DNA of 64,000 nucleotides from Thioclava sp. JE_KL1 (GCF_009296265.1 NZ_WBJS01000005.1:124001-188000), one strand, 5' to 3'. Counted from the stretch's first letter, positions 46,492 through 56,143 are shown. Notes: generated from the sequence alone by a model not told the origin. Numbers and translations: made by a program.

Positions 46492-49400
46492 TTATTCCGC
46501 CGGCATCGCCTGCGGTTCGTCGCTGAGCGGGTAGGACAGATGCGCCAGCATCTCCTTCGGGCAGACCTGCAGGAAGTTCGCCTTCTCGGTCTCCCAGTGC
46601 TGGAGAATATCGGCCCCTTTGCGCGAGCCCGTCTCGGCGACGTGACGCTCGATCAGGCCTTTCAGCTCGGCTTCCCAATGCTCGTGGCCCAGCCCGCAGG
46701 TGACGAGGCTTTCGAGATTGATCAGCTCTTCCGCCGTGTTGTCCGGATCGTAGAGATAGGCCATCCCGCCCGTCATGCCCGCACCGAAGTTGGGGCCAAT
46801 CGAGCCGAGGATCACCGCGACGCCGCCGGTCATGTATTCACAGCCGTTGGAGCCGCAGCCCTCTATCACCACTTTCGCACCCGAGTTGCGCACCGCGAAG
46901 CGTTCGCCTGCGCGGCCCGCCGCGAACAGATGACCCTCGGTCGCACCGTAAAGCACGGTGTTGCCGATGATCGTGTTCTCCGACGCCACCAGCGGCGAGG
47001 CCATCGGCGGACGCACGACGATCATGCCGCCCGAGAGACCCTTGCCGACATAGTCGTTGGCATCGCCCGACACTTCGATCTTCAGCCCCGGGGCTGCAAA
47101 AGCGCCCAGCGACTGACCGCAGGAGCCGGTCAGCTTCACCGTCAGGTGGTCTGACTGCAGCGCGTTGCGCATCCCGAAGTTCTTCACGATATGGCTCGAA
47201 GCGCGCGTCCCGATGGTGCGCAGCGTGTTGCGCACCGCGTAGGAGAGCTGCATCTTCTCGCCCTCCTCGAAGAAGCGATGACCATCCTTGATGATCTCCG
47301 CATCGAGCGTGTCCGAAACCCAGTTACGCGGCTTCGAACGGTCGTAGACGATTTTGTCCCAGCCATCGACGGTGATCAGGAGCGGATTGAGGTCCAGATC
47401 GTCGAGATGGGCGGACCCACGGCTCACCTGGCTGAGAAGATCGGCGCGACCGATCACCTCGTCGAGCGAACGTGCCCCGATAGAGGCGAGGATTTCGCGT
47501 ACTTCCTGAGCGTAGAAGGTGATGAGGTTCACCACCTTGTCCGCCGTGCCGGTGAACTTGGCGCGCAGCTCCGGGTCCTGCGTGCAGACGCCCACCGGGC
47601 AGGTGTTCGACTGACACTGACGGACCATGATGCAGCCCATCGCGATCAGCGCGGCGGTGCCGATGCCGTATTCCTCGGCGCCCATCATCGCGGCCATGAC
47701 GATGTCGCGGCCTGTGCGCAGACCGCCATCGGTCCGCAGGGTGACGCGTTCGCGCAGGTTGTTCATCGCGAGCACCTGATGCGCCTCGGTCAGACCCATC
47801 TCCCACGGGAGACCGGCATATTTGATCGAGGTCGCGGGCGATGCGCCCGTGCCGCCGTTGTGGCCAGAGATCAGGATGATGTCGGCCTTCGCCTTCGCGA
47901 CACCGGCCGCGATCGTGCCGACGCCCGAGGACGCCACCAGCTTCACCGTCACTTTGACCTTCGGGTTGATCTGCTTGAGGTCGTAGATCAGCTGCGCAAG
48001 GTCTTCGATCGAGTAGATGTCGTGGTGCGGCGGCGGCGAGATCAGGGTCACGCCCTTGGTCGAGTGCCGCAGACGCGCGATCAGGTCGGTGACCTTCATC
48101 CCCGGAAGCTGGCCACCCTCGCCGGGCTTCGCGCCCTGAGCGACCTTGATCTCGAGCTCTTCACAGTGGTTGAGGTATTCGGCGGTTACACCAAAACGAC
48201 CCGAAGCCACCTGCTTGATCTTCGCCGACGGGTTGTCGCCGTTGGGCTCGGGCACGAAATGCGCCGGGTCTTCCCCGCCTTCACCCGAGTCCGACTTCGC
48301 GCCGATCCGGTTCATCGCGACGTTCAACAGCTTGTGCGCCTCGGGCGACAGCGCCCCCAGCGACATGCCCGGCGTCACGAAGCGCTTGCGGATCGAGGTG
48401 ATCGACTCGACCTCTTCGATCGGCACCGGCTTACCCAGCGATTTGATATCCAGCATGTCGCGGATATGGATCGGCGGGTTCGCCCGCATCATCGAGCTGT
48501 ATTGCTTCCACAGATCGTAGCTCGCGCGGTTACAGGCCGATTGCAGCATGTGCATCGACTGCGCGCCCCACGCATGGGACTCGCCGGTGCGGCGGGCCTT
48601 GTAGAAGCCGCCGATCGGGAGAACGTCCTGACCGCCTTTCCAGCCCTTGGCATGCACACCTTCCAGTGCGTGCTGGATGCCGTGCAGACCGATGCCGGAG
48701 ATACGCGAGTGCATGCCGGGGAAATATTCCGCGACCATCGCGCGCGACAGACCCACGGCTTCGAAGTTCAGACCGCCGCGATAGGAGGAAATCACCGAGA
48801 TCCCCATCTTCGACATGATCTTCAGCAGGCCCGCATCGATCGCGTCGCGATATTTGCGCATCGCGTCGACGAGCGTGCCGCCGAGCAGGCCGCGGTCGAT
48901 CCGGTCGGCCAGCGTGTCCTGCGCGAGATAGGCGTTCACCGTGGTCGCGCCCGAGCCGATCAGCACCGCGAAGTAATGCGGGTCGATACATTCCGCCGAG
49001 CGCACGTTGATCGAGCAGAAGGTCCGCAGGCCTTTCTGCGTCAGCCAGCTATGCACGGCGCTCGTCGCGAGGATCATCGGCATCGCGACCTTGTCCTTGT
49101 CCTGCTCTTCATCGCTCAGGACGATATGGAGCGCACCCGAGCGCACCGCGTCTTCGGCTTCCTGACGGATCCGGGTCAGACCCTCGCGCAGCGCCTCCTG
49201 ATCGGCATTGGCCGGGAAGGTGCAGTCGATGATCGTTACCTGCTCGCCGAATTCGTTGAGCATGTGATCGAATTCGGAATTCGCGAGGAACGGGCTTTCG
49301 AGAATCCAGATCTCGGTCTGCGAGCTATCCTCGTCGAGCACGTTCTTGAGGTTACCGAACCGCGTCTTGAGCGACATCACCCGGCTTTCGCGAAGCGAGT

Positions 49401-51030
49401 CGATCGGCGGGTTGGTCACCTGGCTGAAGTTCTGACGGAAGAAATGGCTCAGCGGGCGGTATTGCTTGGACAGAACCGCAGGCGGCGTGTCGTCGCCCAT
49501 CGAAGCGATGGCTTCCTTGCCGTCCTCGGCCATCGGCGCGAGGATCTGTTCGATCTCTTCGACCGAATAGCCAGCCGCGACCTGACGCTTGCGCAGCTCA
49601 CCGCCCGCGAATCTCGGGTTCTCCGGCACGTCCACAAGGATCGCGTTCAGATCGGTGACCTTGCCAACCCATTCGCCGAAGGGCTGGGCGGCGGCCAGTT
49701 TGTCCTTGATTTCGGTGTCGTGGTAGAGCTTGCCCTCGCGCATATCGACCGCGATCATCTGACCCGGACCAAGCGCGCCTTTCTCGACAACGCTCGCCTC
49801 GTCGACCGGCACCATGCCGGCTTCCGAGCCTGCGATCAGAACGCCGTCGCCAGTGATGACATAGCGCAGCGGGCGCAGACCGTTACGGTCGAGACCGCCA
49901 CAGACCCAGCGACCATCGGTCATCGCCAGCGCGGCGGGACCGTCCCACGGCTCCATCACGGCGTTGCAATAGGCATACATGTCCTGCCACGCGGACGGCA
50001 TCGTGTCGGTGGATTTCGACCACGGCTCGGGGACGAGCATCGTCTTCACCATCGGCGCGTTGCGGCCCGAGCGGACCATCAGTTCGAACACCGCATCGAG
50101 CGCGCCGGAGTCGGACGCCCCCGCCGGGATGATCGGCTTGATGTCTTCGGCGCTGTCGCCAAAGGCCGAGGAGGCCATGCGGATTTCATGGCTCTTCATC
50201 CAGTTGGTGTTGCCCTTGATCGTGTTGATCTCGCCGTTATGCGCCAGCATCCGGAAGGGCTGCGCCAGCCACCATTGCGGGAAGGTGTTGGTGGAATAGC
50301 GCTGGTGATAGATCGCGAAGGCGGACTCGAAGCGCTCATCCTTCAGGTCGGGATAGAATTCCGCGACCTGCTCAGCCAGCATCATGCCCTTGTAGATGAT
50401 CGAGCGGCACGACAGTGAGCACATGTAGAGCCCGTTGATCTGCGCCGCGATTGCCGCTTTCTCGATGCGGCGGCGGATGATGTAGAGCTCGCGTTCGAAC
50501 TGCTCCTCGTCGATATCCTTGTCGTTGCGGATCAGGATCTGCTCGATCTCGGGGCGGGTCGAATTGGCCTTCTCGCCCAGCACTTCGGTGTTCACCGGAA
50601 CGTGGCGCCAGCCGTAGATGTAGTGACCCATCCGCAGAACTTCGGATTCCACGATCGTACGGCAGCGCTCCTGCGCGCCGAAATCGGTGCGCGGCAGGAA
50701 GACCTGACCGACGGCGACCATTTTCTCCATGTCCGGCTCGTGGCCGGTGCGACGGATCTGGTCATAGAAGAAGGGGGCGGGAATCTGGACGTGGATGCCC
50801 GCGCCGTCGCCGGTCTTGCCGTCGGCATCGACCGCACCGCGGTGCCAGATCGCCTTCAGCGCGTCGATGCCGTTCTCCACGACGCGGCGCGAGGCCTTGC
50901 CGTCGATCGACACCACGAGGCCGACGCCGCAGGACGCCTTCTCGTCTTCTTCCTTCCACAGTGAATTCTCGTTCATCCACTGGCGTTTCGCTTCCTCGGC
51001 GGCCACCCAGGCTTCGTCATATTTGGTCAT
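46492..51030 (-). CDS. gltB: Glutamate synthase (NADPH), large subunit
   Basis: 1512 residues, the usual size. Maturation at C34 (ASCGVGLVV) exposes the catalytic cysteine of the class II amidotransferase domain. The segment GIGLHGIQHALEGVHAKGW and the FMN-binding domain (GEGGEDPAHFVPE, LISPPPHHDIYSIEDLAQLIYDLK, ISGHNGGTGASPATSIKYAG) follow. The iron-sulfur cluster region CIMVRQCQSNTCPVGVCTQDP is next, and the glycine-rich beta-helix (GEGCGSNGCEYMTGG-type) comes last. It makes two glutamate molecules from glutamine and 2-oxoglutarate with GltD. It is separated from gltD by a secreted-protein gene that overlaps its start by 4 bases. Confidence 0.97.
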   Translation of the reverse strand: MTKYDEAWVAAEEAKRQWMNENSLWKEEDEKASCGVGLVVSIDGKASRRVVENGIDALKAIWHRGAVDADGKTGDGAGIHVQIPAPFFYDQIRRTGHEPDMEKMVAVGQVFLPRTDFGAQERCRTIVESEVLRMGHYIYGWRHVPVNTEVLGEKANSTRPEIEQILIRNDKDIDEEQFERELYIIRRRIEKAAIAAQINGLYMCSLSCRSIIYKGMMLAEQVAEFYPDLKDERFESAFAIYHQRYSTNTFPQWWLAQPFRMLAHNGEINTIKGNTNWMKSHEIRMASSAFGDSAEDIKPIIPAGASDSGALDAVFELMVRSGRNAPMVKTMLVPEPWSKSTDTMPSAWQDMYAYCNAVMEPWDGPAALAMTDGRWVCGGLDRNGLRPLRYVITGDGVLIAGSEAGMVPVDEASVVEKGALGPGQMIAVDMREGKLYHDTEIKDKLAAAQPFGEWVGKVTDLNAILVDVPENPRFAGGELRKRQVAAGYSVEEIEQILAPMAEDGKEAIASMGDDTPPAVLSKQYRPLSHFFRQNFSQVTNPPIDSLRESRVMSLKTRFGNLKNVLDEDSSQTEIWILESPFLANSEFDHMLNEFGEQVTIIDCTFPANADQEALREGLTRIRQEAEDAVRSGALHIVLSDEEQDKDKVAMPMILATSAVHSWLTQKGLRTFCSINVRSAECIDPHYFAVLIGSGATTVNAYLAQDTLADRIDRGLLGGTLVDAMRKYRDAIDAGLLKIMSKMGISVISSYRGGLNFEAVGLSRAMVAEYFPGMHSRISGIGLHGIQHALEGVHAKGWKGGQDVLPIGGFYKARRTGESHAWGAQSMHMLQSACNRASYDLWKQYSSMMRANPPIHIRDMLDIKSLGKPVPIEEVESITSIRKRFVTPGMSLGALSPEAHKLLNVAMNRIGAKSDSGEGGEDPAHFVPEPNGDNPSAKIKQVASGRFGVTAEYLNHCEELEIKVAQGAKPGEGGQLPGMKVTDLIARLRHSTKGVTLISPPPHHDIYSIEDLAQLIYDLKQINPKVKVTVKLVASSGVGTIAAGVAKAKADIILISGHNGGTGASPATSIKYAGLPWEMGLTEAHQVLAMNNLRERVTLRTDGGLRTGRDIVMAAMMGAEEYGIGTAALIAMGCIMVRQCQSNTCPVGVCTQDPELRAKFTGTADKVVNLITFYAQEVREILASIGARSLDEVIGRADLLSQVSRGSAHLDDLDLNPLLITVDGWDKIVYDRSKPRNWVSDTLDAEIIKDGHRFFEEGEKMQLSYAVRNTLRTIGTRASSHIVKNFGMRNALQSDHLTVKLTGSCGQSLGAFAAPGLKIEVSGDANDYVGKGLSGGMIVVRPPMASPLVASENTIIGNTVLYGATEGHLFAAGRAGERFAVRNSGAKVVIEGCGSNGCEYMTGGVAVILGSIGPNFGAGMTGGMAYLYDPDNTAEELINLESLVTCGLGHEHWEAELKGLIERHVAETGSRKGADILQHWETEKANFLQVCPKEMLAHLSYPLSDEPQAMPAE

Positions 51031-51782
51031 TGCAGTGCCTCCTTGGAGAAAGAGCGGGAAAGGGGGGCGAGGCTGACGTGCGTGGGCCGAAGATCGGCCT
51101 GCGTCATCATCAGGTCGCAGTCATATTCGGGCGTCTCGGTCGAGAAACCGGGATCGCCGGGAAAGTCGAAGCGCACGGGGCTGTCGTCATAGCTCACGAC
51201 GTCGCCCTGATCGTTCTCGAACCGCTCCGCGCCGCTGAAAAACACGCGATACTTGCGCGAGATATATTGCGTGCCGGTGCGGGTCGCGACGGTCTGGCCG
51301 TTCTGGTCATCCTCGCGCAGATCAAAGGTGATCGTCTCGAGCGGGACCTCGTCGATGCTGACCGACTTGCCCGTGAGGGTATCGCTGCCGACATAGCGGC
51401 GCAGACCCCGGTAATTCGAGCGCGTGACGAAATCGTAATCGTCCTTGCCGTCCGACAGGAGCGCCGAGAACGAGGGAGCATCCTTCGACGCGCCCGGATC
51501 GAGCATCTCGATCTCGCCGTCATCGGTCGACACGCTTTCAAGCCAGCGCGTCTCGGCATCGATATGGCTCAGGTAATAGATGCCCTCGCCATCGGCGAAG
51601 GCGGTCCAGAGATCGCCCTCGGGATCGGCGGCGCAGCGGTAGTAATTGGCCACCTGACAGTTATGCATCTGCACGGTCATGAAGACCTCGCAGCCCTGCG
51701 GCGGTTTGAATTCGGCGGCATGGGCGGGCAGGGCGCTGAACAGCCCCCCGCAGATCGCCATGCCGAGAAAATTCGACCGCAT
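51027..51782 (-). CDS. Secreted protein of unknown function between gltD and gltB
   Basis: 251 residues from the ATG at 51782, which has AAGGA 9 bases upstream; an ATG at 51791 abuts that site. A signal peptide MRSNFLGMAICGGLFSALPAHAAE targets it to the periplasm. The mature part has cysteines in QGCEVF, MHNCQVANYYRCAAD and YDCDLM that could form two disulfides, and otherwise a beta-rich, acidic composition. I recognise no family. It lies in the gltD-gltB operon, 35 bases after gltD and overlapping gltB by 4 bases. Expression is thus tied to glutamate synthase, although its compartment is different. Confidence 0.72.
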   Translation of the reverse strand: MRSNFLGMAICGGLFSALPAHAAEFKPPQGCEVFMTVQMHNCQVANYYRCAADPEGDLWTAFADGEGIYYLSHIDAETRWLESVSTDDGEIEMLDPGASKDAPSFSALLSDGKDDYDFVTRSNYRGLRRYVGSDTLTGKSVSIDEVPLETITFDLREDDQNGQTVATRTGTQYISRKYRVFFSGAERFENDQGDVVSYDDSPVRFDFPGDPGFSTETPEYDCDLMMTQADLRPTHVSLAPLSRSFSKEALQ

Positions 51783-51817
51783 CGCATGCATTCCTTTTCA
51801 GATCGGCAGGGCGCGGA

Positions 51818-53251
51818 TCACTCCGCCGCCACCGCCGCCACGTTTTCGAGATAGCGCAGGATCGAGCCCGCCGCTTCGCGCCCGTCTCGGATCGCCCAGA
51901 CGACGAGGCTTGCGCCGCGCACGATGTCGCCGACCGCATAGACACCCGGGATCGAGGTCGCGTGGGTGCCGAATTCGGCCTTCACGGTGCCCCAGCGGGT
52001 GGTCTCCAGATCGTCGGCTTCCCAAGCGCCGGGCAAGTCTTCGGGCTCGAAGCCGAGCGCCTTGATCACCAGATCGGCCTCTTCGTCATAGATGCCGCCT
52101 TCGATCTTCTCGGGGCTCTGACGGCCCGAAGCATCCGGCGCGCCCAGACGCATCTGCTGCACCGAGCAGTTGGTGACCGGGTTGCCCGAGAAGGCCGCGG
52201 GGGCGGAGAGCCAGACGAATTCCACGCCCTCTTCCTCGGCATTTTGCACTTCGCGCTGCGAGCCCGGCATGTTCGCGCGGTCACGGCGATAGAGACATTT
52301 CACCGACTTGGCGCCCTGACGGATCGCGGTACGCACGCAGTCCATCGCGGTGTCGCCGCCGCCGATGACGATGACGCGCTTGCCTTCCGCGTTCAGCGTG
52401 CCGTCTTCGAACTCGGCCACGTCGTCGCCGAAGCTCTTGCGGTTCGAGGCGGTGAGATAGTCGATCGCGCGCACGATGCCCGCAGCGTCTGCGCCCTCAT
52501 CAGTCAGCTCGCGGGTCTTGTAGACGCCCGTCGCGATCAGCACCGCGTCATGCTTGCCGCGGATCGCGTCGAAGGAAATATCGGTGCCGACATTGCAGTT
52601 CAGCACGAATTCGACGCCGCCATCTTCCAGCTGCTTCACGCGCTGCATAACGATGTCTTTCTCCAGCTTGAAGCCGGGGATGCCGTAGGTCATCAGGCCG
52701 CCCGCGCGGTCGTAACGGTCATAGACCGTGACCTGCACGCCGGCACGGCGCAGCGCGTCGGCGGCCGCCAGACCGCCCGGGCCCGCTCCGATGATGCCGA
52801 CGCTTTCGGCACGCTCGGTCGCCGGTTTGATCGGCTTCACCCAGCCCATGTCGAAGGCGGTGTCGGTGATGTATTTCTCGACTGCGCCGATGGTGACGGT
52901 GCCGTGGCCCGACTGTTCGATCACGCAGTTGCCTTCGCACAGACGGTCCTGCGGGCAGATGCGGCCGCAGATTTCCGGGAAAGTGTTGGTGGCCTGCGAC
53001 ATCTCGTAGGCTTCCTGTAGACGGCCTTCGGCGGTCAGGCGGAGCCAGTCGGGGATGTTGTTATGGAGCGGGCAATGCGTGTGGCAATAGGGCACGCCGC
53101 ACTGGCTGCAGCGGCTCGCCTGCTCGGCGGCCTTCTCAGCCGCGTATTCGCGATAGATTTCGTTGAAATCATGGGAGCGCACGTTCGCGTCGCGCTTCTG
53201 AGGCATCTCTTTCGCCGTCTTGACGAACTTGAGCATCGGTTGCTTGGCCAT
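51818..53251 (-). CDS. gltD: Glutamate synthase small subunit
   Basis: 477 residues. The N-terminal iron-sulfur ligands are in SRCSQCGVPYCHTHCPL and CGRICPQDRLCEGNCV. The FAD loop GIIGAGPGGLAAADALRRAGVQVTVYDR and the NADPH loop VIVIGGGDTAMDCVRTAIRQGA follow, and GVYAVGDIVRGASLVVWAIRDGR closes the FAD site. It feeds electrons from NADPH to GltB. GGGAGG stands 7 bases before the ATG. The upstream region contains a large inverted repeat. Confidence 0.97.
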   Translation of the reverse strand: MAKQPMLKFVKTAKEMPQKRDANVRSHDFNEIYREYAAEKAAEQASRCSQCGVPYCHTHCPLHNNIPDWLRLTAEGRLQEAYEMSQATNTFPEICGRICPQDRLCEGNCVIEQSGHGTVTIGAVEKYITDTAFDMGWVKPIKPATERAESVGIIGAGPGGLAAADALRRAGVQVTVYDRYDRAGGLMTYGIPGFKLEKDIVMQRVKQLEDGGVEFVLNCNVGTDISFDAIRGKHDAVLIATGVYKTRELTDEGADAAGIVRAIDYLTASNRKSFGDDVAEFEDGTLNAEGKRVIVIGGGDTAMDCVRTAIRQGAKSVKCLYRRDRANMPGSQREVQNAEEEGVEFVWLSAPAAFSGNPVTNCSVQQMRLGAPDASGRQSPEKIEGGIYDEEADLVIKALGFEPEDLPGAWEADDLETTRWGTVKAEFGTHATSIPGVYAVGDIVRGASLVVWAIRDGREAAGSILRYLENVAAVAAE

Positions 53252-53311
53252 TGTGGCGCCTCCCTAGAAAACCGGTGGGTGCGCATGACTACACTGCCTG
53301 CCACAGCAATA

Positions 53312-53407
53312 AAAGTAAGCAAGGCTGACCTAAATGTGCATTTTTTGCGAGAGGCGCACGAGAAGGCATCTCAAATTCGCTCAAAATAGGTCAGCTTCGT
53401 TTACTTT
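53312..53407. repeat. Large inverted repeat upstream of gltD
   Basis: The 21-base arm at 53312-53332 and the reverse complement of 53387-53407 agree at 18 positions; both begin AAAGTAA and end GCTGACCTA. The 54-base centre contains a smaller GTGC/GCAC pair (53336-53339, 53356-53359). It lies between the uppP stop and the gltD start, 60 bases before the latter. It could be a pair of operators, a long hairpin in the leader RNA, or a small mobile-repeat remnant. Confidence 0.7.
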
Positions 53408-53468
53408 ATCGCTGCTTTGCCCTGATTTTCTTGAGGATGGCGCGCTGCCGAAAAGCGATTCGCCTTCG

Positions 53469-54266
53469 TCAGCCTAGCACACCGACCGCTGCAAGGCTCA
53501 GCAGGAGCCCGCCGAAGATGATCCGGTAGATCGCGAAGATGGTGAAACGGTGCCCCTGAATATAGCCAAGGAGCCATTTCACCGCGACGAAGGCCGTGAC
53601 GGTCGAAACGACGAAAGCGATGCCGAGCCCGGCCCAATCCTCGTTGCCGCCGGTCCCGTCCTTGAGCTGCTTGAGCAATTCGTAACCGCTCGCCGCGTAC
53701 ATGGTGGGAATGCCGACGAGGAAGGCGAATTCGGTCGCCGCCGCGCGGTTCGAGGTGCCCAGGAGCATCGCCACGAAAATCGTCGTGGCCGAGCGCGAAG
53801 TGCCCGGAAAGACCCCGGCCACGATCTGCGCAATCCCGACCGCAATCGCGACGCGCCAGAAAATCTGGCTGTTATCGGCCTGCCGATCCGCGACGCGTTC
53901 CGCAAAGAGCATCCAGAAACCGCCAATCACCAAGGCCCAGGCGACGGGCTGGATCGTTGTCGGCAACTCGAAGCCCATCTTCTTCACGATCAGGCCCAGA
54001 ACGGCGGTGATCAGGAAGGCGACGGTCAGCTTCGCGAGATAGTCGCGGTTCTCTGGATTGCGCCAGTTGAACAGAAGCTCCATCAGGCGACGCCAATAGA
54101 TCAGCGTTACGGCAAGGATCGCCCCGGCCTGAATGACGATATTGTAGGTATCCGAGCGCGTGCCAAGCCAATGTTCGGCCAGGATCAGGTGGCCAGTGCT
54201 CGAAATCGGGAGGAACTCGGTGATCCCTTCGATCACACCGAGCAGAACGTCGTTCAGATAGCTCAA
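53469..54266 (-). CDS. uppP: Undecaprenyl-diphosphatase UppP (BacA)
   Basis: 265 residues, TTG start with AGGCGG upstream. GVIEGITEFLPISSTGHLILAEHWLG contains the catalytic (E/Q)-x3-E and PISSTGH motifs, and GTSRSATT is the second signature. Seven to eight membrane helices are apparent. It recycles undecaprenyl diphosphate for peptidoglycan and O-antigen synthesis at the cytoplasmic membrane. It is not operonic with gltD given the 217-base gap. Confidence 0.93.
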   Translation of the reverse strand: MSYLNDVLLGVIEGITEFLPISSTGHLILAEHWLGTRSDTYNIVIQAGAILAVTLIYWRRLMELLFNWRNPENRDYLAKLTVAFLITAVLGLIVKKMGFELPTTIQPVAWALVIGGFWMLFAERVADRQADNSQIFWRVAIAVGIAQIVAGVFPGTSRSATTIFVAMLLGTSNRAAATEFAFLVGIPTMYAASGYELLKQLKDGTGGNEDWAGLGIAFVVSTVTAFVAVKWLLGYIQGHRFTIFAIYRIIFGGLLLSLAAVGVLG

Positions 54267-54323
54267 GAAATACCGCCTAGGTCAGAGAGGCGCCGCAAGC
54301 GGCACCGGGGAGGAAGGAGGGGG

Positions 54324-55310
54324 TTATGTCTTGCGAAGGTTCTTCGCCGAAGCTTTGATGTCGTCATATTGCCCACCGGGGCGGAAGCGCCACAGGTAGC
54401 CGGGCATCACCGCTTCCATTGCCATAGGCTGGATTCCGAGATCGGAGAAGCCTTTCGCGCCCTCGGACACGACATTGTCAGCTTGCAGGTTCTTCACTTG
54501 ATCGCGCGTGAGAATGCGGTTCGTGAACAGGCCGCCGGTGACGACTTGCCCCAGATCGAAGACGCCGCCGAGGATGCTCGCGACCCAGCGGGGCAGCGAC
54601 AGCACGAGACGACGACGGTGAATCACCGTCAGCATCTGCTTCATCAGGTCGTGGAACGTCTCCACATCCGGCCCGCCGAGTTCATAGGTGCCGGGCGAGA
54701 CTTTCCCGTCCGCTGCCATCACCGCGACCTTCGCCACGTCGTCGACGAAGACCGGCTGGAATTTCGTGTGACCGCCGGTGATCGGAAGGATCGGGCTGAA
54801 GCGCGACATCGAGGCGAATTTGTTGAAGAACCCGTCCTCGTTGCCGAAAATAATGGAGGGACGCAGGATCACGGCTTGCGGATAGGCATCCAGCACCGCT
54901 TTCTCGCCTGCGGCCTTTGTGCGGGCGTATTCGCTCTCGCTGTCGGGATTGGCGCCGATGGCCGAGATCTGCACCAGTTTCGGCACACCCATCTCTGCGG
55001 CGATACGCGCCACGCGGCCCGCACCTTCGGCCTGCACGGCGCCGAACTTGTTCTTGCCTTCATTGACGAGAATACCGACGCAGTTGATCACCGCATCCGC
55101 GCCCTGCATTGCCGCGCGCACGCTGGCATCGTCGCGAATGTTGCAGAAGACCGGCTCGACTTGCCCGACCGCACCATAGGGTTTGACGAAGAGCGCCTCG
55201 TTCGGACGCCGGACCGCAACGCGAATCCGCCAACCGTCCTTTGCCATGCGCTGCGCGATATAGCGCCCGACGAACCCCGAACCGCCGTAGATCGTAACCA
55301 GCTTGGACAT
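54324..55310 (-). CDS. Complex I NDUFA9-like SDR family protein
   Basis: 328 residues from the ATG at 55310. The Rossmann loop [71 protein letters not shown] (YxxxK-like), and [20 protein letters not shown] are hallmarks of the atypical SDR group close to the mitochondrial NDUFA9 subunit of complex I. In alphaproteobacteria its exact role, structural or in quinone or lipid metabolism, is not settled. uppP follows 57 bases downstream on the same strand. Upstream is the tRNA-Leu gene on the other strand. Confidence 0.87.
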   Translation of the reverse strand: MSKLVTIYGGSGFVGRYIAQRMAKDGWRIRVAVRRPNEALFVKPYGAVGQVEPVFCNIRDDASVRAAMQGADAVINCVGILVNEGKNKFGAVQAEGAGRVARIAAEMGVPKLVQISAIGANPDSESEYARTKAAGEKAVLDAYPQAVILRPSIIFGNEDGFFNKFASMSRFSPILPITGGHTKFQPVFVDDVAKVAVMAADGKVSPGTYELGGPDVETFHDLMKQMLTVIHRRRLVLSLPRWVASILGGVFDLGQVVTGGLFTNRILTRDQVKNLQADNVVSEGAKGFSDLGIQPMAMEAVMPGYLWRFRPGGQYDDIKASAKNLRKT

Positions 55311-55425
55311 GGGCAGAGGCCTTTCCTTGCAAGAATTTCGTTCTTTGATTACCGCCTCGCCCCCGCGGGAACAAGGCCAAAGACCCGAAGAGTCGAAGCT
55401 TGCGAATTTTTCGTGTCGATCCCCG

Positions 55426-55454
55426 TTGACAGTCCCAGCGCCGCTATGTATCTC
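55426..55454 (+). promoter_or_regulatory. Probable promoter of tRNA-Leu
   Basis: TTGACA (55426-55431), 17 bases, TATCTC (55449-55454), with the expected start about 10 bases before the tRNA. An exact -35 and correct spacing support it. Confidence 0.6.
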
Positions 55455-55470
55455 GCGCTCCACGACACCT

Positions 55471-55555
55471 GCCCAGGTGGCGGAATTGGTAGACGCGCAC
55501 GGTTCAGGTCCGTGTGCCGCAAGGCGTGGAGGTTCGAGTCCTCTCCTGGGCACCA
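55471..55555 (+). tRNA. tRNA-Leu (anticodon CAG)
   Basis: 85 bases with encoded CCA. Acceptor stem GCCCAGG/CCTGGGC, anticodon stem CACGG/CCGTG around loop TTCAGGT, a long variable arm (TGCCGCAAGGCGT) as in class II tRNAs, and T arm GGAGG-TTCGAGT-CCTCT. The anticodon CAG reads CUG, the main leucine codon here. Confidence 0.96.
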
Positions 55556-55566
55556 TAAACCAAGCG

Positions 55567-55604
55567 AAAAGCTCGGAAAACTTCGGTTTTCCGAGCTTTT
55601 CTCT
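55567..55604 (+). terminator. Intrinsic terminator after tRNA-Leu
   Basis: A perfect stem of about 15 bp: the arm at 55567-55581 (AAAAGCTCGGAAAAC) pairs with 55586-55600 across a TTCG loop. Pyrimidine-rich sequence follows. It begins 11 bases after the tRNA. Confidence 0.9.
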
Positions 55605-56143
55605 GTTTTGGGCCTGATCTTGCCTCAAAAACTGTCCCGCATGTGAATTTCATGAGGCGGGTTATGAATATCGTTCGTGAGGCTCGACCCTGAGGCGTAA
55701 CGATAAGATTCGGGCGCACCGGTTCCGGTTCAGTGGAGCAAATGCGGAAAGGATTTGGTGGCGCGCCCAGATGAGCATTAGCTCGCCATCTCTTCAGCGC
55801 GATTTCCGGCTCGCCTAAAGCCGCGCACGCAAGTCCACCGACGCCGCCTGATCCAGCCGATGAAGGCTTGGCCTTCACGGGCCAAGGCGGCCAGTCAACT
55901 GCCCGCTACCTGGGGAGCGCGGTTGACCGGTCGCTGTCTCATAGTGCGCGTCGCGCCCATACCCCGAAGTCGCCGGTTTTTGCGCCGCCCAATGGCAGGA
56001 TTTTACCCCGCCGTTGACAGTTGCTCCTCATCGTCAAGGCTCTGCGCGGGGCGTCGACCTCCTTAGCACGGCAAGAAGGGGCCTCTTCGCGCGATCGTCT
56101 CGTTTCCATGTCCTATCGAATGAATTCGCTCAGCTAAAAACGT
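55605..56143. other. Gene-poor stretch between tRNA-Leu and the CoA-transferase operon
   Basis: About 540 bases with no convincing gene. The longest open frames either run antisense through the tRNA or give Arg/Pro/Ser-rich peptides without a start signal. Several frames are interrupted by stops, so decayed coding DNA is possible, but I could not recognise a parent gene. No terminal repeats or target duplication were found. Confidence 0.5.

Noticed and set aside
47191-50418. Plus-strand open frame of 1075 codons
   Set aside because: It is fully antisense to gltB; long shadow frames are expected in GC-rich coding DNA and the Arg/His-rich translation matches nothing.
53550-55646. Plus-strand open frame of 698 codons
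   Set aside because: It crosses uppP and the NDUFA9-like gene in antisense and includes the tRNA-Leu gene; not a protein.
55504-55878. Minus-strand 124-codon frame ending in [13 protein letters not shown]
   Set aside because: It runs antisense through tRNA-Leu and its terminator; the ending is a known tRNA artefact.
55860-56066. 68-codon frame in the gene-poor stretch
   Set aside because: No ribosome-binding site, Arg/Pro/Ser-rich, no family resemblance.
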